Positions 1-9,927 of a stretch of DNA of 25,924 nt are shown piece after piece. The notes under the pieces were generated by a model. It saw only the letters and a list, made by a program, of their open reading frames with translations. It was not told where the DNA came from and did no database searches. Location: positions 306,147-332,070 of the forward strand of contig NW_003131862.1 of assembly GCF_000003605.2 (NCBI RefSeq), given 5' to 3'. The first letter of the stretch is position 1. Every line of letters begins with the position of its first letter. The stretch is from Saccoglossus kowalevskii (Eukaryota > Hemichordata > Enteropneusta > Harrimaniidae). Position numbers and translations under genes: made by a program.

Positions 1-185
1 CGAGAAATTGTTCAATTGTGTATGAAAATGTAATTCTTAAAATCAGACTGTCATGAAAGTAGTTACTGTCTGCACATGTTGTTTACATTTGATCTGTGTA
101 AAATGCTGAATGACATCTTGTGATTACATCATATTTACTAAAATCTTGTAATAGCAGTCAATGCAAAGCTACTTACAAGATTGTG

Positions 186-335
186 CCTGATTGGCTACTA
201 AACTTACCATGTCAGACCAATCAGAGATCAGTGTGTTTGCTGACGGGTTTTTTTCTTGGTTGTTATGGATTGGATATAAGTCTTGACTCAACTGGGCAAC
301 TGTAGCAATAACTATTTTGACAGTGATCAGTAAGT
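186..335 (+). promoter_or_regulatory. Candidate Pol II promoter with non-coding first exon
   Basis: The sequence shows an inverted CCAAT box (ATTGG at 190-194), a forward CCAAT at 217-221, a TATA-like ATATAAG at 274-280, and a consensus splice donor (A|GTAAGT, GT at 330-331) about 50 bases further on. Read together these could be a promoter and a short untranslated first exon of a plus-strand gene. All elements are short and common in AT-rich DNA, and no downstream coding exon was matched to it, so this is a weak inference. Confidence 0.18.
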
Positions 336-878
336 TTTTTTTATTTCAATGGTAATTTATCATGAGCACAATATTAAAAAAAATAGCTGATACAATAGTG
401 TTAATGGTGCATATAGATGTAAATATTAGAATTAGTTTTGTAACAACTATATATTAACTTGCGGGAATAAAGTTTCAAGCGTTTTAAAATTCTTCTGTCT
501 TGAAATTAATTTAAAAACATAAAACAGCCCAAGATCTTTGCCTCCTTCATTCGTAATTCCAGAAATATACATTTGTCAAGTAATTTTGTGTCAGGTATCA
601 GTTCCATAATCTTGTGTACATCACTGGACTATGTGATTTATTTCACAAGATAGAATTAGGTAAATACTTACCTCATTGTCCAATTATTCTTAGTAGTGGA
701 GAGTCATTAGTTTCTGTACAGTAGAGCACAGATCTCTTGTGGACCTTGTTAAAGTCATGTGCATCTTTCTAGAGTGTATAATTTGTACGAGTGTAAAAAC
801 CATGCTCAGAATGGGTGTCTACCTGTTCAGGGTCTGTACAGTCGGTCATATACACTGCTACACACTCTGTTCCCATAC
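336..878. other. No gene seen
   Basis: AT-rich sequence with poly-T and poly-A runs and stops in all frames. There is an imperfect palindrome around AGGTAAATACTTACCT near 659-674. I see nothing else I can support. Confidence 0.6.
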
Positions 879-947
879 CTTGGTGAGAGATGGCCGCAAG
901 CATAGCTGATATAACACCAACAAACAACACACTGCATTGTATACTCC
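879..947 (-). CDS. Candidate 69-nt internal exon, hydrophobic
   Basis: On the minus strand a pyrimidine-rich acceptor (CATTTTCTAG, just above 947) is followed by 69 nt in an open frame and a donor CAAG|GTATGG at 879/878. The frame encodes a hydrophobic stretch (core VLFVGVISAMLAAI) that could be a membrane or signal segment. The same frame stays open past the donor to 769, with a Cys-containing segment, so a longer exon using CAG|GTAGAC is also possible. I do not recognise a family and found no neighbouring exon. It could well be a chance open frame. Confidence 0.2.
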
Positions 948-1873
948 CTAGAAAATGACACCCTTCATGAGAAGTTGCCAAAGGCATGCATGCTCTGCCC
1001 ACTAACCGAGCCCGGTTTCATGGCCCAAGGATGCATACCTACACATACCAATGCGTCTAGCAAGCCAACCTCTGTTGATGTTTGTGGCAGAAGGAATGGT
1101 GCATCAGTTTTGGGTACTTCTGTTCAGCCTCTGCTTGGCCCCATTGATGAGCAAGGCGATTTTAGTTCAACTTCACATGCTGGGCAACTTGGTATACCCA
1201 AACATAATTACCTGGTTTCCCCACCATCAACTAAAGGAGACTTCAGACGAATACTTAAAGTACACTTCTGAGATCATTGGCGTCTGTAATCAACATTAAT
1301 TTGCAGATAACAGAGACAACCCAAAACTTGACGGGTGTGCATCGCTGAGGAAGACTCCAATAAAATACACTGGCCATACAGAGGGGGAAACATCAGTTGC
1401 CACTGAGTTGTACCACACTTTCCAGGTAGTCTTTAGAGATGATCAGCTATGCATACTCAAATGCGGATACCCCACTATAGGAGTTACAGCCAAGATGCAT
1501 GATCTGAGAGCTCTATCTAACTCCCATGCTAGCATCGTGGAACTGAGAATTACGCAACACAATCATTTCTCATTACCCCCTGATCACAGACTGGGTCGGA
1601 TCATTGTGGGAGAAAGGGTGACAAACTGGCACACACAGACCAGAACACTTACTGGTAGCTTACCTTTACTCGTTTTCTGTATTTTAAATGTTAAAGGTTT
1701 ATTTACTTCTTTCATTTGCAATAGGCATTGTCATTCAAGTTATGTCTGTTCACTTTGAGATCACTCAATGTGTAGGCATTCGTGTATAACACATTTAGAA
1801 TAATAGACATTGGTTGACTGTGGTGCCTGTGGCTTCGCTTCTTAGATTTGGACTTAAACCCACTTTATCTAAC
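948..1873. other. No gene recognised; short open frames on both strands
   Basis: Base composition is more balanced here than in the surroundings, and overlapping plus-strand frames of about 80 to 115 codons run through 975-1299 and 1408-1758. None has a recognisable motif, the two frames over 1051-1271 compete with each other, and there are no convincing splice sites. This may be a decayed mobile-element or gene remnant, but I cannot assign it. Confidence 0.35.
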
Positions 1874-1926
1874 TTAAAGGGCGGTGGTCGTCGCGCCGCG
1901 TCCTGTTCGATATGGGACTCATAAAG
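1874..1926 (-). repeat. Terminus of a TTAA-associated dispersed repeat (copy 1)
   Basis: Starting at TTAA (1874-1877), the sequence AAGGGCGG followed by a CG-rich stretch through GATATGGGACTCAT matches, in reverse complement, 19938-19988, and more loosely 14604-14652. The shared edge at TTAA suggests the end of a DNA transposon that inserts at TTAA (piggyBac or Kolobok types do this). No transposase is visible next to it, and I could not find the partner terminus. Confidence 0.5.
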
Positions 1927-1984
1927 TGATTAAAATTGTGACTTCTGACACGTATTTGGATTAGTAGTATTTTTTATGAAATAA

Positions 1985-2905
1985 TACTTTAATCATGGAT
2001 TCATATGATCTTTCCATTTTTTATCATTTGTTTAGTCATTTTATTTTTTTTAAATAAGTAGGGTAAACAAATCGAAATAATGACATGAGTTTAAATAATT
2101 GATTATGTGACACTTTTGAAAAAATTGGATAGCATTTTCACCAAATTTAACGTGAATGACTCGGACCTTTCAACTGTCCAGGTGGGTTCATTGCCACATG
2201 CTCCAACGAGTGTTACAGTGACATACTCGTGGCGGTAATCAAATCACTATAGTTGCCAACACGACGGCGAGATCCATTTATAATTTCAGAAAAAAAAAAT
2301 TTGCATTCTGACCTGCAGACGTGGGAGTATGTTATCGTTCTTTCCTGGTCTAAACTCGGTTCCCGTAATATATAGATTGCGCAATCCCCCACTACACCCG
2401 AAGTTCCCTCTATAATTCAAATCAATGAATCTGTCTACATAGTCAATTACGACAGTATTGCTTGTGAATTTAACCAAAGACTATAGAGAATTCCCTTTTA
2501 TAGCCTTTGATTTAACAGTCCGGTCCGGGGATTACTACAATTATATTTACCCGGATGTACTGGAAACTCTCCTGTCAACATCCGGGAGCACCGATTCTTA
2601 ATGTCCGCGTCAACCATGCCCGTGTGCAGTGCGTCCGTGTCCGAGTGACATGACTCGTGGCAACGGAAAGGCTTCCCGAGACACTCGCGTACGCAAACGT
2701 CTTTTGTCATGCAAACAAAATTCGCGAAGAAAATGAACAATACTTATTTTAACAACACGTCCTATTGCTTTTTATGTTTGAGAAACTTGCCGATACAACT
2801 TTTCGTCGTTAGGCAACGAGACGCCCCAGTTTTGACGTCGTATATCAATCAAACAAGTCAAAAGTCGAGGCGACCCCGGGTACCTCGAGGCGGCGACAAA
2901 AAGCT
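1985..2905 (-). repeat. Duplicated block, copy A
   Basis: This block matches 6690-7735 in direct orientation. Alignable landmarks in the same order are: TTTGTTTA.TCATTTTATTT; GTGACACTTTTGAAAAAA; a 60-bp stretch about cACGAGTGTTACAGTGACATACTCG; the peptide-coding stretch at 2400-2477; the nearly identical stretch 2563-2697; CGTCGTTAGGC; and CGACCCCGGGTACCTCGAGG near the right edge. Flanks and spacers differ by many indels. The minus strand reads as a possible gene fragment: a CG-rich 5' region, then the Cys-rich exon, then a second conserved peptide. Copy A lacks about 50 bp that A' has next to the exon donor. Confidence 0.75.
2551..2700 (-). pseudogene. Damaged copy of the Cys-rich exon (copy A)
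   Basis: The minus-strand frame reads RECLGKPFRCHESCHSDTD and, after one missing residue, continues to GMVDADIKNRCSRMLTGEF. It equals the exon at 7297-7446 except for two conservative replacements, one silent change and a 3-nt in-frame indel. Here the acceptor seen in A' (CTCCCAG) is absent, and a deletion removes the GTGAGT donor, leaving only a poorer CCGG|GTAAAT at 2551/2550. The frame is open upstream to 2740. It is either a dead duplicate or an exon with altered boundaries. Confidence 0.45.
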
Positions 2906-3164
2906 CCCCATCCCCGTGCAAACACGTATCGTATACTGGTATTTGTATAGTAACATATATATAACTAGTTTAACTTTTTATTTAGTCAATAATGTTCATA
3001 AATACATTTGTACACAACTTGACAGAGATGGTAATAGATGACTAGTTATGCTTACTGTAATAAACAGACTCAGTAGCTGTCTATTGAATTTCATACATAC
3101 GTCATAGCTGATGAAAAATCTCTTTATAAGAACCAAAAAACGTTTTTTGCGTAGAAGTTGATGT

Positions 3165-3480
3165 CATTGAGTAAAATACGAAGTAGAACATCAAAGTAAG
3201 TACAACATAACATCAAAGTAGTAACAATATTTAAGTGGCACTCTGAGCTCATCCATAAAGATTTATTGTGGTTATATACGTGGTTGTACTGTTATGTGAA
3301 GTATTCGAAGGTCTTAATTTGTACGAATTGCGGGAAATACGTGTTTAACTTTGACTGTTAAATGTCTGCACAGTGTGGATTCACAAATATTCGTATCTAT
3401 TTTGAATTACTGTGACCAACAACAAAACCTCGGATAATTCCTACAATTCATATCGTTAAATACTTCCAATACAATATTTC
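3165..3480 (-). repeat. Inverted-repeat arm B
   Basis: The reverse complement of this stretch aligns with 6115-6392. Shared runs, in the orientation of B', include CGTATTTCCC, GTACAAATTAAGACC.TCGAATA, TGAGCTCAGAGTGC, TACTACTTTGATGTT and CGTATTTTACTC, separated by small indels. The two arms enclose about 2.6 kb. No open frame is shared. This could be the terminal region of a large element or the result of an inversion-duplication. Confidence 0.7.
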
Positions 3481-5019
3481 CAATACCTCAGGAAATCTCA
3501 GAGCTCGAGTGTAATATTAAATAACCCCTCTACTAAATTGCATTTCCATTGAAGCCCAGGGGCACATAAACTATAGTACCCAATAAATGATTTCTGTAAA
3601 AAAGGGTTTAGCCAGTGTTATCACTTCACAGAAATTTCTTTTGATGTCAATGCACTTTCCTTTCTCAGGGGGTCACTGTATGGCTTGAAATGGCATTCAA
3701 CTGTTACAGTCGACTTCAGTGTCCCAGTTACATCCCAGCAAAACTACTTGTTTTTACGTAATCATATAATTCGATAGTTGTACAAATACTTACGTTCAAA
3801 AACGGATTAAATGAAAATTTTGTTGCTATACTTGGTAACATTGCTTACTGAGAAAATCCGACACAACAAACGCCTTTATGCTGGGTTTGTTACGTGTCGG
3901 TAGTTTCTGAAAATTATTTTCTGGCATACTATAGTTAATTTGGATTTAATAACATCATCTAATTTAATGCATAACTATTAGTATTATACATCTGTCACCG
4001 TAACGCCATAAGTATACACATACGCATCGATCTCCGCTGCGCGTCGGTCGATACTCCCGCTGTACTGTCTTCGTGCATACTTTGAGGTATCCTCGTAATA
4101 AAGTTTCCACACACTATGAATGGTTGCGGCTAACAGACTTTTGGGACAGGGATTTGTTACAGTAGCTTTTTTAAAAAAAATCGTCTTTTGTAACCTCCTA
4201 GCCGCACCTATTTTTAAAATACCACCATCATTACATTACACGAATTCTGGTCGTCACGCAACGCGTATTTGAACTTTTGGTAACCAAACGGTGTATTTCA
4301 CGCGCTGTGTGTATACGGCGCTTTATGGGAAGGGATTTTAGGACGGCATACTTTAAGCAATAAATTGAACCACATTAGGCAAAAAGAAACCTCATGTCAT
4401 ATGTGTATAGTTCGTTGAAGACTGATTTTAAATACAACACTATATTTAATGTGAGGGAGTCGTCACCTGTGCATGCGTCAGATTTCCATAGCGTGTCATT
4501 GTTTACAAACAAGCGTCTACCCATGAGCCTTTGCGTTTTTAGCGTGTGTTGTTATCGTTCGCTGAACTGTGCGTCAGATCGCGTGACCCGGCTTTGAGCT
4601 TGTGCGTAGAGGCTGGGACCAGCCAATTGTTATCGTCGCTTGTGACTTAATTCCAGCGCGTGCGCAGGTGACGACCCTCCCGCTTCAACGGTAAACATTG
4701 AAATTACCGTTTATGACCTCTAAATCACAATATAATTGATGGGAAAACTTGTAACCGGAACAACAACATTCAAATAATTAAAATCTGGTCATATAAACCA
4801 TGAAATCGACAGTGGTAAGAATTCCATGTGTTCAGACAGTCTATATCTGAATGAAAACCAATCAGAGAATCTGACATGTTTGTTTCAATGAATTCGTTAT
4901 TATCATTTACCGTCAAAATAAAAAAAGGGACATTCGTTCAAACAACAGTGACAAGGATATTCGTTTAGAAGTACAGCTCGCAATCTACGTTGATTGATCA
5001 ATCAGCCAACTAATTGCCT
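3481..5019. other. No gene seen
   Basis: Unique AT-rich sequence, with two CG-richer patches at about 4015-4090 and 4480-4690. The longest open frame (67 codons at 4394-4597) has no recognisable features and no splice or promoter context that I trust. It lies between the inverted arms B and B'. Confidence 0.5.
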
Positions 5020-5071
5020 TTTGATTGATTGATTGATTGATCGATCGATTGATTGATTGGTTGATTGATTG
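5020..5071 (+). repeat. (TTGA)n microsatellite
   Basis: A tetranucleotide tract of about 13 units of TTGA/GATT, interrupted by ATCGATCGATT and GGTT variants. A short related stretch lies just upstream at 4990-5004. Confidence 0.95.
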
Positions 5072-6114
5072 TTTCATGATGCTTAGAAACATTTAGGTAG
5101 TTGCTAAATCATTACTATCACAAGGTTTTGCTTTTGAGTTCTTTCGGTTTTGTAAATTAGCGTTAATTTAAGTGTGTGAATGACTATACAATGAAAGAGT
5201 TTTCTACTCAGATGATTGTACATGCCAATGCAAATGTACCGCTTATCCCTAAATGACAGTTGCCCCCGTCACCTCAGAAGGGATGTTGTATAATTCGTTT
5301 CCGGCTGCTGACTTCCGTATCGTTGTTTGTAATGATGAATGAAATACTGTTTTGTTTTGTTTGAACCACTTAAAATAAATTGAAGTTGTTAATCGTATGG
5401 AACCACGAACAGTGAGTCCACTGTTATAGTTAAATATGGCATTGCGTTTAAATTCAGTTATCAACGAACTATATACATACGAAATACAATTGCTTTGTGA
5501 CCTGTGTGACTGAAGTATTGATTATGGTGTGCCGCCATGAAGCGGTGTATATTCTATCGGCACAACGTGCCCATATCCTCTATCTTTAAAAGTATTTCAA
5601 AGGCAGATAAATCCAACCAGCCAATCAACGGGCGCATTGCGCATCGACGTAATTTAAAATGCTACAGTTACATTGCCCGATAGTAACTTCCTGGTTCAGT
5701 TTGAATTGTGATTTTTTTTTTCAATTTTCATAACAGTCATTTTGCCTGGAGCTTGGAACGCATAAAATACGTTGTTTGTTTACGCAAAGCTCGGATACAC
5801 ACTACGTGACGACGGCGGTATTTAAGGGTCGGCACGGCTAGAAGGTTAAACATTGTATAACTACAACAAACCCCTGTCTCAAAATTGTAAGCCGCGACCA
5901 TCCATAGTGATCATTGTGTGGGACGATAATAATTGTGAATAATATTAACGTTACATTAAAAGTAATATAATTATAGAAAAAAATTGGGTTATCACGTAAA
6001 TGTATAAAACAGCAAGAACTCATTGTGCCACTGGCGAATTCGTGAACTTAAAATCTAGTGAATATGCTCATATTATCAAAAAAGAGAAATTAAATGCCAG
6101 TGAAAATATATGTT
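5072..6114. other. No gene seen
   Basis: AT-rich, with short open frames only (71 codons or fewer) and no recognisable domain. A small CG-richer patch at 5740-5840 has no clear counterpart elsewhere in the window. Confidence 0.5.
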
Positions 6115-6392
6115 TGTTGGATCCATTGTGTCAAGTATTTAACGGGATGAATTGCAGGAATTGTCTGAGGTTTCATTGCTGTTCACAGTGATTCAAAACT
6201 GATGCGAATATTTGTTGTGGATACACACTGTTCAGGCATTGAAAACTTTAAATACGTATTTCCCATAATTAGTACAAATTAAGACCATCGAATATTTCAC
6301 ATAATAATCACAATGCCACAATAAACTTGTATAGTTGAGCTCAGAGTGCGGAGTATTACTACTTTGATGTTCTACTCCGTATTTTACTCGCC
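6115..6392 (+). repeat. Inverted-repeat arm B'
   Basis: Partner of 3165-3480 in reverse complement; the landmarks are given there. The match starts at AAGTATTTAACG.GATGAATTG and runs to the TATTTTACTC near 6390. The interval to copy A' is about 300 bp, similar to the 260-bp gap between copy A and arm B, so A+B and B'+A' make a nested arrangement. Confidence 0.7.
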
Positions 6393-6689
6393 TTCCCCTA
6401 TGCAGAGCTTTCAAACAGTTCTTGGTGACAGCTCAGACTATTACTAGTCTGAGGTGACAGGGCGGGCTTGTAAAGTCGGCTGCAACTATTTAATGCGCCA
6501 TTCGTATATATACATATATATATGTGACTGTTAGGATAAATGTAACTTGAGGTAGTTCACTTTGTGAATGTGTTATATTACAATAAGCCTAATATGTGGG
6601 TTCAGATTGGCTAAACGCGGTTTCCGTAATACATTGTATATGAAAATATACTGAGCACGTTCTGAAAATTAAAACAGATTGTTTACTTT
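6393..6689. other. Spacer between B' and A'
   Basis: Contains a short alternating TA/CA tract at 6504-6524 and no open frame of interest. Confidence 0.5.
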
Positions 6690-7735
6690 CATCTAATCTT
6701 TCCAAATATATTTTCATTTGTTTACTCATTTTATTTAAAACAATACAGGGTAGGGTCAACAAGTCGAAACATTGATGACATTATTGAATATGTGACACTT
6801 TTGAAAAAAATGAGATAACATTTTCAGCATTGAACGTGAACTGAATATTTCGTTGAAGTCTGGGTGAGTTCATTGCCACGTGCCCCAACGAGTGTTACAG
6901 TGACATACTCGAGGCGATAATCAATCACTGTAGTTGCCAACACGACGGCGAGGTCAATTTATGATTTTATAAAAATTAACAAATTTTTAAGTAAATTTTG
7001 ATTTTGTATTATGACCCGCAGTCGTGTGAGTATTTGATCGTTCTTCCCTGATGTAAACTCGGTTTTTGTAATATATAGATTTCGTAACCATCCCACCCCA
7101 CCACACCCCTAATTTCTCCCAGGAATTTCTCTCTATAATTCAAATAAATGAATCTCTCAACATAGTCAAATGCGACCGTATCTCTTATGAATTTAACAAT
7201 CCGTCGTCCTGGGATTACCACGCTTATATTTACCCGGATGTTCACTTCGTATGTACGTATCTGTTTACATCGTCGTCAACAACCTATTCCACTCACCCAA
7301 TGAAACTCTCCTGTCAACATCCGGGAGCACCGATTCTTAATGTCCGCGTCAACCATGCCCGTAATATGCAGTACGTCCGTGTCCGAGTGACATGACTCGT
7401 GGCAACGGAAAGGCTTCCCGAGACAGTCGCGTACGCGAAAGTAATCCTGGGAGTAGAGCCATGTGATTGTATTGGACCCTTGTTATGCAAGCAAAATTCG
7501 TGAGGAAAATGTATAACATTTATTTTAACATTTATTTTTATGTTGAGAAACTTACCGATACAACCTTTCGTCGTTAGGCTTCGTTTCCCGAGCTTCCCGG
7601 GGTTGCGATAGGGGGGTGGCCCGGAGCGGCCTGGGAGCGCGGTACTATTGGCCACGGATACTGGCCCGAGACGTCAGAGTCATAAACGAGGCGACCCCGG
7701 GTACCTCGAGGTAGCGACGCCAATGTAATCCAGGT
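6690..7735 (-). repeat. Duplicated block, copy A'
   Basis: Longer partner of 1985-2905. On the minus strand it reads like a gene segment: a GC-rich stretch (7570-7735) containing an inverted CCAAT; a possible untranslated exon ending TATCG|GTAAGT (donor at about 7549-7554; copy A has GGCAAGT there); the 150-nt Cys-rich exon; and further down a peptide (about 7205-7130) with the pattern VKF, DYV[DE]RFI, LNYR that copy A also preserves (2477-2400). A copy A sequence change at each splice site suggests that A' is the better-preserved copy. Confidence 0.75.
7297..7446 (-). CDS. Candidate Cys-rich internal exon, unknown family
   Basis: The minus strand shows an acceptor TCTACTCCCAG directly above 7446, exactly 150 nt of open frame (50 codons, phase 0 at both ends), and a consensus donor TTGG|GTGAGT below 7297. 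The peptide begins DYFRVRDCLGKPFRC and ends RCSRMLTGEFHW; Cys lie at about positions 8, 15, 19 and 40, with a CxxxC pair at 15/19. I do not recognise the family. The same peptide is kept in copy A with almost no change, while the sequence around both copies has drifted widely; that argues for coding function or recent gene conversion. GC content is clearly higher than in the neighbours. The flanking exons remain unidentified. Confidence 0.4.
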
Positions 7736-8384
7736 AGCCAATAAAGCCCCTCCCCCACTTGCTAACATACACCTTCCAAATATATCGTTCTATGTGTTCA
7801 ATAATGTATAAAATCACAGCGTTTGCCAGTAACTTGTCATAGAAACCAAATAACACATATTCCTCCATTAATGTTTAAACCGTCATTTCCTTAAACGGTA
7901 ATTGTAAAGTGTGGAAACAAAATGACGTACTTTGGTCGTACTGTTGTGTTCAACGTGGTGTTATCTGGCTTCAGTCACGACTTGTCAATTGTCGTATTGA
8001 GAGGCGTCACTTGTGCGATCATTGTCACGATGTTATAATGTAACAAAACCCAGTAACCATGCAGTGTTCTGAAAAGAAGCACTATGAAAGATATATGCAA
8101 AACCGTCCCAATGAAAACAAATTATTTTAGCTTTGAAAACAATGCCATATTTTATCATCAATAGCTTATCTAAGTTTTTGACAACATTGTATTTTATGCT
8201 AATAGTTTCCAAATATAGTTTTATCAAAAAATGACCACATTTAAACCATGCACTATATTGGGCTATACCATAGAATAAAACAAATACATTATGAGACATA
8301 TGTTTTTGTTAGAAGCATGTTTTATTGTCGAAGTTATTTTTCTATTTCTAAATAGTTTCGCGTGTATTGATGCGTTCGTAATAC
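7736..8384. other. No gene seen
   Basis: AT-rich. The minus-strand frame at 7868-7680 overlaps the edge of A' and its part YIIEHIERYIWKVY faintly recalls the DYVERFIYLNYR peptide at about 7180-7140, which may reflect an internal sub-repeat. Nothing else can be supported. Confidence 0.4.
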
Positions 8385-8842
8385 CCTAGAGTAGGTACAG
8401 CCCGGGGGGCGGTTGATACATAGCTGGGTAGGGAGTGCCCCTGAGTGCTCAAAAGTGTGACCATTTTTATACCTGGATACTGGCAAAATCTATACCCATA
8501 TTTATACTAAAGTACCATTTCTGTCATCACTGTTTATTTCAAATAAAACAGTTACCGTATGTGCTCTATTAGAAGAGCATCTCCAATAGAAGAACGCGTT
8601 TGCCAATAGTTGCCTGTATATTGATTTATTTATTGTTGATTGCCTTGTTTAATTTCCGGGTTGTATATATTGATCTGAGACCGGGATCTGAGGTGGAGAT
8701 GTTCGCCCATAAACGGATCCATAAGTATACCAAATCGGAAAAATATTACCGATATTTATACCTATCTTGACCAGAAATAAGACCGATATTTATACCTAAA
8801 ATCTAAAAAACGAGACCCATTTCAGGGGCACGTCCCCATTAG
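8385..8842 (-). repeat. Dispersed repeat C, copy 1
   Basis: Its reverse complement matches 13035-13455 end to end: GGGGACGTGCC and GAAATGGGT at one end, several GGTATAAATAT units in the middle, and GGTATAAAAATG, CACACTTTTGA, CTCAG.GGCA and CTACCCAG at the other. The middle is built of degenerate units of about 40 bp around the core CCGATATTTATACC. There is no coding potential. It is a non-autonomous dispersed repeat of unknown class. Confidence 0.75.
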
Positions 8843-9393
8843 GCAAGTTCTACGTATTGCCCCTCTCGGGTGTACAGCACGCACAGTTTTTGGCACGTAC
8901 CTACAAGTATTTGCCGTGCCCCATCGTGTGACCCAGGCATCACATTGCAAGATAGTTTACCACAGTGACTGTTGCAATAAAAAAGGAAAACAACTCGGGG
9001 CGACAAACACCACTTTATTTTTGTGATTCCAACCACAACAAGTCTGATAGAAATGTCCGTACATCGATGATACCCAACCACTGCCGCATAGTCGTGTAGT
9101 TCCCGATACAGTCGTGTATGATCAAAGATAAGAGCAACTCACCCCCAAAATGTGGGTCGATTATTACAATTGTGTGAACTTCGCTCGATATAATATTGAA
9201 TATTATAAGCGGGCTTATACAATAAATCGAGATCAGTGAATAATTCATAGTTTATGTATAATGGTATGGGCAGTGTCACTTCGTGAAATGTCTTTAATTG
9301 ACAGAACGTGTGGGAATATGTTTTAGTGAATCAATTAGTTTTAGTTTAGATTCAAGCTAGCGCCGAAGACTGCGACTTAACGATTATAGTAAC
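8843..9393. other. No gene seen
   Basis: Mixed composition with short minus-strand frames only (80 codons or fewer) and no recognisable motif. Confidence 0.5.
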
Positions 9394-9593
9394 TACTGTA
9401 AAATACTTTTTTTTCTTGGAATTAATTTTCGCTGAACAAAAGATTTAGTGAAAATAAAATCCAGATAATATACCCTTTTCCTATAGTTTACATTCAACTC
9501 GTTAGAAATCAGTAAAAATAAATTCTATACAAAACAACCAAAAATTCTTTTTAGTGAAAATTAATTCCAGCTAAAATAAAGTATTTTAGAGTA
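9394..9593. mobile_element. 200-bp fold-back MITE-like element
   Basis: The two halves are inverted: TACTGTAAAATACTT at the left edge against TACTCTAAAATACTT (reverse complement) at the right, followed inward by TTTTTTTT-CTTGGAATTAATTTTCGCTGAAC against TTATTTTAGCTGGAATTAATTTTCACTAAAA. A target duplication longer than 2 bp is not obvious. It sits about 280 bp upstream of the TLC start codon, so it could lie in the promoter. Confidence 0.6.
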
Positions 9594-9843
9594 CTATAAA
9601 TACTATGATTTTTTAGGTAAATACGTCGTTTTAGACATTTTTGTAGTATTAAACACATAAACGCCACGTGACAACTTGGCATTCGAAGGGGTTTCCCCGA
9701 AAAAGTCCGCTATCGCCTCAGTGTATGTATAGTGTAAGGTCGGTGGCCCATAGTAGCAAACTGTATTTGACGCTGTGGAGGTCATTTCCTGGTGCTGAGG
9801 TCCGATATATTTACTTAAGCTGAGACACGCTTTTAGGTAGCAC

Positions 9844-9927
9844 ATGGACATGTCGTCGTCCACAACACGATGTCTACGGCAATCAAGCTGTTTACAATAT
9901 CTGTCTCCATCAATTTCTCGGTGCTGA
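9844..9927 (+). promoter_or_regulatory. Possible overlapping upstream ORF of the TLC gene
   Basis: Two in-frame ATGs (9844 and 9850) open a 27-codon frame that overlaps the TLC start at 9870 in another reading frame and stops at TGA 9925-9927. If the transcript starts upstream of 9844, ribosomes would meet this frame first, which would reduce translation of the main protein. The transcription start is not visible in the sequence, so this is conditional. Confidence 0.3.

Noticed and set aside
975-1299. Two overlapping plus-strand frames
   Set aside because: They contradict each other, have no recognisable motif, and no splice sites support either.
5020-5071. Tandem tract as a CRISPR or satellite array
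   Set aside because: It is a plain (TTGA)n microsatellite without spacers.
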